A stretch of DNA of 18,093 nt from Spirochaetaceae bacterium. GTDB taxonomy: Bacteria; Spirochaetota; Spirochaetia; Treponematales; Breznakiellaceae. A program made the position numbers and the translations under genes. Positions within the stretch are counted from its first letter, which is position 1. Every line of letters begins with the position of its first letter. The notes under the pieces were generated by a model. That model ran no database searches. It saw only the letters and a program-made list of their open reading frames with translations, and was not told the DNA's origin. This document shows positions 13,929-18,093 of the stretch, one piece after another. The DNA is taken from positions 1 to 18,093 of the forward strand of contig JAITGJ010000140.1 in assembly GCA_031280705.1 (NCBI GenBank), written 5' to 3'.

Positions 13929-15181
13929 GCAATCTCCCGTGATTTTTCCGCACGGCGGCGGAAGCGCAGCAACAGGGCGTTCAGCGCCAAAATAATGGAA
14001 AACAGCACCACGCCGATAGAAAAAAGCATTTCGCTGTGCCTTCCTGACGCATAGCCCATTTCCATGGCGATGGTAGCGGTAAGGGTCCGCACGCTTTCCA
14101 GGGGACTTTTGACAAGCTGCGGCGAATTGCCCGCCACCAGAACAACCGCCATGGTTTCCCCCACCGCGCGGGAAATGCCGAGAATAATCCCCGCGGCAAC
14201 GCCCGAATGGGCGTGGGGCAGCGTTATCCGCCACGCGGTCTGCATTTTGCTTGCGCCCAGGGCAAGGCTTGCTTCCCGCACGGCCAGGGGAACCGCGCGA
14301 AGGGATGTTTCCGCGATAGAAATTACGGTCGGAAGAATCATCAGCGCAAGCACCAGCACCGCGGAAAAAAGGGTGTTCCCCGAAGGAATGCCGAACAGGT
14401 TTCTTGCCGCGGGAACAATAACCATCAGGCCGAAAAATCCGTACACAACCGAGGGAATCCCCGCAAGCAGTTCTATTCCCGCGCGCGGAACGGCCGCAAA
14501 ACGGGGAGGAAGAAATTCCGCCAAAAAAAGGGCGCACAGTATCGCCGCCGGTACGCCCAGAATAATTGCCCCCAGTCCCGTGAGGAGCGTTCCGGCAATC
14601 ATCGGAAAAATACCGAAAACCCGGTCGCGGACGGGCTTCCATTCAAGGCCGCCCAAAAAACTGAAAAAGGCATACGGCGGTTCGGGCAGAATTATGTGTA
14701 TCCGCTTTTCCGCCGTCCCGTCTGACGCCGGCCAGCTTACGGAGTACACATACCGTTCCGCCCGGCTTACCACGCCGCGTTCGCTGCCGGTAAACACAAG
14801 CGCTTCGCCGGCCGCGCCGGTTTCCGCGCCGGCGATAAAGGAAAGCGTTTCTTCCGCGCCGTCTCCCCCAAACCGAAGCGTAACCGCGCGGGTATGTTTG
14901 GGAAGCTCAATAGACGGAACGGATTTCCCGTATTGCGCGCCGTTTACAAAGAGGGTATCAATATTCCGGGGTACCAGCCGTATACCGGACGCGGTGGGAC
15001 GGAAAAACGGCATGGCCCCCTGCACAAACACAAACAGTAAAATCGCCCCCAGCGCCAGCACGGAAACAAGCGCCGCCAGAGTAAAAAGAACCCTGAAAAA
15101 AATATCAATGTTTTTCCGTTCCGCAATGCCCCGCCGTCCCCGTTTCTGTTGTGTGGACCATTGCACGGTTTCCTGTTTCAC
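13925..15181 (-). CDS. pstC: Phosphate ABC transporter permease PstC, with an enlarged periplasmic loop
   Basis: PstC is the second permease of the importer. The core shows GIFPMIAGTLLTG, AGIPSVVYGFFGLMV, SIAETSLRAVPLAVREASLALGASK (read in two parts) and SRAVGETMAVVLVAGNSP, all PstC hallmarks. With the GTG start at 15181 it is 418 residues, about 100 longer than usual. The excess lies between TM1 (residues ~33-54) and the conserved GLEWKPVRDRVFG segment as an extracytoplasmic insert (~62-172) of beta-strand-like sequence. The start is uncertain. TTG 15244 and GTG 15166 (preceded by AGGA) are alternatives, and none has an ideal ribosome-binding site. The N-terminal ~30 residues are basic and cytoplasmic. 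The stop is coupled to pstA (GTGA). Confidence 0.9.
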   Translation of the reverse strand: MKQETVQWSTQQKRGRRGIAERKNIDIFFRVLFTLAALVSVLALGAILLFVFVQGAMPFFRPTASGIRLVPRNIDTLFVNGAQYGKSVPSIELPKHTRAVTLRFGGDGAEETLSFIAGAETGAAGEALVFTGSERGVVSRAERYVYSVSWPASDGTAEKRIHIILPEPPYAFFSFLGGLEWKPVRDRVFGIFPMIAGTLLTGLGAIILGVPAAILCALFLAEFLPPRFAAVPRAGIELLAGIPSVVYGFFGLMVIVPAARNLFGIPSGNTLFSAVLVLALMILPTVISIAETSLRAVPLAVREASLALGASKMQTAWRITLPHAHSGVAAGIILGISRAVGETMAVVLVAGNSPQLVKSPLESVRTLTATIAMEMGYASGRHSEMLFSIGVVLFSIILALNALLLRFRRRAEKSREIA

Positions 15182-15266
15182 GTTACGATATCCGCCGCCG
15201 CCGGTAGCGCGGATCAGCGCGCCGCGCCGATCCGCTGTTTTCAAAAAAAGAATTGTTCAGAAACTT

Positions 15267-15292
15267 CGCCATGTTGGCGCGCCAACATGGCG
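15267..15292. repeat. 26-bp perfect palindrome between pstS and pstC
   Basis: CGCCATGTTGGCG (15267-15279) is followed directly by its exact reverse complement CGCCAACATGGCG (15280-15292). As RNA it would fold into an 11-bp stem with a CGCG loop. On the minus strand a run of seven T (15249-15243) starts 17 nt past the hairpin. That is too far for a classic intrinsic terminator but suits a 3' stability or partial-attenuation element after pstS. Confidence 0.88.
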
Positions 15293-15330
15293 TGCCATGC
15301 GGCGCCCGTTTCCAGACAATTTCCGCGCCG

Positions 15331-16146
15331 TTACTGAGCGGCCGCCGGTATCCAGTTTGTCCGCACCACGGCCTGGCCTTCCGCGCCGAGTATCCAGTCG
15401 ATAAACGCCCGTGCCTCCGCGCTTGCCGAACCGCCCGTAAGCAGAATAAAGGGCCGGGCGATACGATACGTACCGTTAATAACATTGGCGGCCGACGGCG
15501 CGACGCCGTCAACAGCAATTGCCTTCACCGAATTGTCGGTGGACCCAAGGGAAATATACCCGATGGCGAGGGGATTCTGCGCAACGCCGGCCTTAATCGC
15601 GCCGGTACTGGTAGATTCCGTGGCGCCCCGTACCAGACGCCCCTGGAACCCGGCTAGTTCTTCAAACGCGCCGCGCGTACCGGAACCTTCTTCGCGGCTT
15701 ATGACCGCGATTCTGCCGTGCAGCGCGCCGCCCTGCACCTGGCTCCAGTCGGTAATCTGCCCGGTGTAAATCCCCCGTATTTCGTCAAGCGTAAGGCGCG
15801 CCGCCGGATTCGCCGTGTTTACAATTACCGCGATGCCGTCAATGGCGATAATATCTTCACGGAGCCCCTGCCCCTGTTCGACGGCGGTGAGTCCACGGCT
15901 GGACATGCCGATATGGTACATCACGCCCGCGTTTTTGATGCCGTCTCCCGATCCCGTGCCGCTGATATTGACCCGTATCCCGGGCCGCGTCCGGGTGTAT
16001 TCGGTTTCGAGCATTTCCATAAGGGGCGTTACCGAGGTGGAGCCGCCCACCTCGATAACCCGCGCGCCGCCGTCCTTCGTACCGCCGGCGAACACCGGCG
16101 TCAAAAAAAGCGCGCACGCCGCCAGCGTTATTAACCATCTGTTCAT
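15331..16146 (-). CDS. pstS: Periplasmic phosphate-binding protein PstS
   Basis: PstS captures phosphate in the periplasm and delivers it to PstC/PstA. The 271-residue product has a signal peptide (MNRWLITLAACALFLTPVFA, cleavage before GGTKD). There is no lipobox Cys, so it should be soluble. The mature part has the PBP-like family pattern: EVGGSTSVTPLMEMLE, SGTGSGDGIKNA, MSSRGLT, IDGIAVIVN, LDEIRGIYTGQITDW, SREEGSGTRGAFEEL and IGYISLG. The Ser/Thr/Arg/Asp-bearing phosphate-site segments (GSTS, SGTGSGDG, EEGSGTR) are all present. ATG 16146 has a good ribosome-binding site (GGAG, 6 nt away). ATG 16158 in the same frame lacks one. The gene heads the pst operon, downstream of a -10 element and a Pho-box-like array. 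Confidence 0.95.
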   Translation of the reverse strand: MNRWLITLAACALFLTPVFAGGTKDGGARVIEVGGSTSVTPLMEMLETEYTRTRPGIRVNISGTGSGDGIKNAGVMYHIGMSSRGLTAVEQGQGLREDIIAIDGIAVIVNTANPAARLTLDEIRGIYTGQITDWSQVQGGALHGRIAVISREEGSGTRGAFEELAGFQGRLVRGATESTSTGAIKAGVAQNPLAIGYISLGSTDNSVKAIAVDGVAPSAANVINGTYRIARPFILLTGGSASAEARAFIDWILGAEGQAVVRTNWIPAAAQ

Positions 16147-16185
16147 AAACAACTCCATAACTGTGATGTTGACCCCGGGGGGCCG

Positions 16186-16244
16186 CTTATAATTTCGCGC
16201 CGTATTGTTAGGGAGTTATGAATGAATCGTTAGAATTTCGTTAA
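16186..16244 (-). promoter_or_regulatory. Candidate pst promoter with a Pho-box-like hexamer array
   Basis: On the minus strand, hexamers TTAACG (16244-16239), CTAACG (16233-16228), a weak TTCATA (16222-16217) and CTAACA (16211-16206) start exactly 11 bp apart. A -10-like TATAAG is at 16191-16186, about 40 nt before the pstS start, and there is no good -35 hexamer. Known PhoB and PhoP sites are direct repeats with the same 11-bp period that replace the -35 element. Assignment to a PhoB/PhoP-type regulator is inference. Confidence 0.6.
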
Positions 16245-16265
16245 GTTTTTCGCCCTACGGGCTGC

Positions 16266-16357
16266 AAAACTGCGTTTTTTAGCGGTTGCTGTTACAAAAC
16301 TGAAGTTTTGCAACAGCCTCTTTATTATAGATTTTTCGCAGTTTTCCGCAGGAAAAC
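16266..16357. repeat. Cluster of three small palindromes in the batB-pstS gap
   Basis: The best is at 16288-16317: GCTGTTACAAAACT and AGTTTTGCAACAGC, which pair at 13 of 14 positions around GA. Two smaller ones flank it: AAAAC/GTTTT at 16266-16278 and GTTTTCC/GGAAAAC at 16341-16357. The first two share a GCTG..CAAAACTG core. This AT-richer stretch holds no supported gene. The elements resemble short extragenic palindromes, but whether copies exist elsewhere in the genome cannot be seen from the window. Confidence 0.65.
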
Positions 16358-16360
16358 GAG

Positions 16361-16405
16361 AAAAATAATAGGGCGCCGCTGATTAGCGTCAAGTTAATCA
16401 GCGGC
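16361..16405 (-). terminator. Intrinsic terminator after batB
   Basis: On the minus strand GCCGCTGATTA and TAATCAGCGGC form a perfect 11-bp stem (16405-16375) with a 9-nt loop. It is followed by GCCC and then TATTATTTTT (16370-16361). It lies about 50 nt past the batB stop and separates the bat and pst transcription units. Confidence 0.8.
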
Positions 16406-16453
16406 ACCTTAAGCGTTACCGCCGCGAAAAACGGACGGCGGCGGGCATCGTAT

Positions 16454-17446
16454 TTATCGCTTGCCGCCCGGCGTCCGCGCCCGCGCGTCCCGCGGGCGTT
16501 TTCCCGCCCATCTGGACGCCGCAAACGCCGCTACGCCTGCGAGTATAAAAAAATGCCCCACCGGACGGGCCTCGCGCCGGTACCCGGCGGTTTCGGCGCG
16601 GAAGGACGCGTCCGTGGAAAGGGCGTCCCGGATAACGCGCGCGGCATCGTCCCGCATGCCGTCCACATAGACGCCGCCGGTACGCCGGGCCGCGTTTTCC
16701 AGAACCGCCCGCTCAAGCCGGGTTATCGCGTCTTCCCCCGCCGCGCCGTCAGGAACGGGGGCCCCGGCTTCGGAACCGGTTCCCACGGCAACAATCGTGA
16801 TATGCGCGGCGCGGGCACGGTCCAGCGCGGCGGAGAAGCTTCCTTGCAGGGCTTCGCCATCGGAAAACAGAACGATAAACCGCTTTCCGGGAAAGCCGCT
16901 CTTGAACGCGCCGGAAGCGGCGTCAACAAGGTGTTCCAGATTCGTGCCCCGCCCGGTAAGAGAGGCTGTGGAAACGCCCGCAAAGAAGGACAGCAGCGCC
17001 TCCGCATCGGCGGTAAGGGGCAGGGCCAGCATCCCGGTCCCCTTGCCGATGGCCGCCGCGTAGCGCGACGCTCCCCCGCCCCCCCGCACAAGTTCCCGCG
17101 CAATGTCCGCCGCCCGCTCAAGCCGGGAAGGGCCGCCGCCGTCCCGCGCGTCCATGCTCCGGGAAAGGTCCAGCGCGATAACCGCGTCGATTCCCCGGCG
17201 TGTTTCCGGCACGAGGACATAACCCTGCCGGGGACCGGCAAGGGCAATCACCACGGCGGCAAAAAACGCCAAAAACAGGATAGAAGAAATCCAATAGCGG
17301 CGTTTTATTTTCCGGGGCAGCGGCCCCGTTCCGCCCTGAAAAAAGCCGAACACCGCGCGCCGCCGCGCGTAGTGGATCAGCATCCCCAAAAAAACCGGCG
17401 CAAGAAGGAACAGACACGCGAGGAAAAAAGGCCGCTCAAAGGTCAA
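16454..17446 (-). CDS. batB: Membrane-anchored von Willebrand A protein, BatB-like
   Basis: Bat proteins belong to an operon first linked to aerotolerance in Bacteroides and common in spirochaetes. Their exact role is unsettled, but they are thought to form envelope complexes, often with a MoxR ATPase. The 330-residue product has two N-terminal membrane helices (~6-24 and ~52-70), a VWA domain (~85-260) and a C-terminal helix (GHFFILAGVAAFAA). The metal-binding MIDAS is complete: DLSRS at residues 93-97, the Thr in GRGTNLEH, and FSDGEAL. The TTG start at 17446 overlaps the batA stop (TTGA), suggesting coupling. The C-terminal tail is Arg-rich. The gene ends its operon, with a terminator following. 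No TPR-type batC gene follows. The distinction between BatA and BatB is by order and topology. Confidence 0.85.
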   Translation of the reverse strand: MTFERPFFLACLFLLAPVFLGMLIHYARRRAVFGFFQGGTGPLPRKIKRRYWISSILFLAFFAAVVIALAGPRQGYVLVPETRRGIDAVIALDLSRSMDARDGGGPSRLERAADIARELVRGGGGASRYAAAIGKGTGMLALPLTADAEALLSFFAGVSTASLTGRGTNLEHLVDAASGAFKSGFPGKRFIVLFSDGEALQGSFSAALDRARAAHITIVAVGTGSEAGAPVPDGAAGEDAITRLERAVLENAARRTGGVYVDGMRDDAARVIRDALSTDASFRAETAGYRREARPVGHFFILAGVAAFAASRWAGKRPRDARARTPGGKR

Positions 17447-18093
17447 AACAGCGCCCCCAGCCAGTAACGCCGGGCAAACCGCGCCAGCGTGATTACAACG
17501 AGGGCCGCCGTGAGCACGGGAACCAAAAGGCTCCGCGTGGTATACACCGTTCCCGAACGGCGCACGGTAAGTTCGGCCTCATCGACACGGCCAAAGGCCG
17601 CCTGAAACGCCGGAAGGGAGGGCGCGGAAATGAAGGAGCCGCCGCCCCGGCGGGCTATTTCCCGCAGCGCTTCAGGGTCAAAGCGCGATTCGAGCGTTCC
17701 GGTCCGGCGAATATTGGTGAACGGATCTACATAGTCGATGGGAACCGCCCCGCTTGAACCGGCGCCTATCACCCACAGGGAAACGCCGCTTTCGGCCAGG
17801 GCTTCCGCGGCAGTCTCTGGATGCACCGCGCCGGCGTTGTTTTCGCCGTCGGTTATCAGCACCGCGACACGGCGCGGCGCGGAAGAGGCGCGGAGATGGA
17901 GCGCGGCAAGGGCAAGGCCGGCGCCCAGGGCCGTGCCGGCGCCCAATTCCCCGGGCCGCAGGTGATCGAGCCGCCCGGCAAGAATATCCCGGTCGATGGT
18001 CGGCGGGAGGAGCAGCGCCGCGTCGCTTCCCACCGCGACAAGGCCGACGGCGTCCGAAGGGCGGCTTTGGGCAAAATGCGCGGTCAGGGTACG
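17443..18093 (-). CDS. batA: Membrane-anchored von Willebrand A protein, BatA-like, 5'-truncated by the window edge
   Basis: The frame is open to the window edge (codon at 18093-18091). The GTG at 18033 is internal. The visible 216 residues are the C-terminal part of a VWA domain. An RPSDAVGLVAVGSDAALLLP segment matches the usual region after the second helix, followed by the MIDAS Thr region GAGTALGAGLALA and the acidic ITDGENNAG. The typical BatA pattern follows: VIGAGSSGAVPIDYVDP, then ESRFDPEALREIARRGGGSFISA and the FGRVDEAEL end. One C-terminal membrane helix (LLVPVLTAALVVITLARFA) anchors the protein, leaving a short tail. The first MIDAS motif (DxSxS) and the N-terminal helices lie outside the window. 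The stop is coupled to batB. Upstream genes such as moxR would lie beyond the edge. Confidence 0.82.
   Translation of the reverse strand, partial: RTLTAHFAQSRPSDAVGLVAVGSDAALLLPPTIDRDILAGRLDHLRPGELGAGTALGAGLALAALHLRASSAPRRVAVLITDGENNAGAVHPETAAEALAESGVSLWVIGAGSSGAVPIDYVDPFTNIRRTGTLESRFDPEALREIARRGGGSFISAPSLPAFQAAFGRVDEAELTVRRSGTVYTTRSLLVPVLTAALVVITLARFARRYWLGALF

Noticed and set aside
13929..14642. A ~240-codon N-terminal extension of the pstA frame
   Set aside because: It overlaps pstC in another frame and reads as Arg/Gly/Pro-rich nonsense. PstA homology starts at the GTG 13928 that overlaps the pstC stop.
14064..15404. 446-codon plus-strand open frame opposite pstC
   Set aside because: Composition is Arg/Pro/Ser-rich with no recognisable domain, and the minus strand encodes a clear PstC. 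Long antisense frames are expected in GC-rich DNA.
16279..16524. 81-codon minus-strand open frame after batB
   Set aside because: It starts inside batB and runs through the terminator hairpin and a palindrome. It has no ribosome-binding site of note and no recognisable family.
16553..17467. 304-codon plus-strand open frame opposite batB
   Set aside because: Low-complexity Arg/Gly-rich translation. The minus strand holds a complete VWA domain with MIDAS.

Overview
The window looks like a core-genome segment of a GC-rich spirochaete, most likely of the Treponema group. This rests on three things: the block infB-rbfA-truB-ribF-rpsO-pnp followed by a pair of LptF/LptG-type permeases, tgt and a secreted HEAT-repeat protein; a BatA/BatB pair of the kind common in spirochaetes; and an infB with a Gly/Pro/Arg-rich N-terminal region. 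The assignment is inference from gene content and protein style. Nothing in the window names the species.

Layout. Plus strand, 1-12197: the 3' part of infB (its 5' end lies outside), rbfA, truB, ribF, rpsO, a 175-nt leader rich in repeats, pnp, an lptF-like gene with a long Arg-rich N-terminal extension, an lptG-like gene whose frame is broken at a seven-T run, tgt and a HEAT-repeat gene. Most junctions are short gaps or stop/start overlaps (GTGA at truB/ribF, ATGA at lptF/lptG, TGATG at lptG/tgt, ATGA at tgt/HEAT), so it reads as one long translation, RNA-processing and envelope transcription unit. No intrinsic terminator is visible in it. Minus strand, 18093-12220: batA (5' end outside the window) and batB overlapping by TTGA, then a terminator hairpin. 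A 307-nt regulatory gap follows with palindromes, a Pho-box-like array of hexamers at 11-bp spacing and a -10 element. Then comes the phosphate importer pstS-pstC-pstA-pstB, again with coupled junctions (GTGA, TGATG). The two strands converge with only 22 bp between the HEAT gene and pstB.

How the genes work together. The first block covers initiation (IF2), 30S maturation (RbfA, S15), tRNA modification (TruB, Tgt), FAD synthesis (RibF) and RNA turnover (PNPase). The LptF/LptG-type proteins would form the membrane part of an ABC transporter moving an amphiphile to the outer envelope. PstSCAB imports phosphate, with a promoter layout that suggests PhoB/PhoP-type control. BatA/BatB are membrane-anchored von Willebrand A proteins of the aerotolerance-type operon.

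The most notable observations are these. The start of lptG reads into a stop codon, and a -1 shift at the heptamer T TTT TTA, one codon before that stop, restores a full-length protein exactly. Short in-frame tandem repeats sit in infB, truB and pstB, and a fourth repeat array lies in the rpsO-pnp leader. RibF has a C-terminal half without the riboflavin kinase signature. There is a Pho-box-like array before pstS and a 26-bp perfect palindrome between pstS and pstC.
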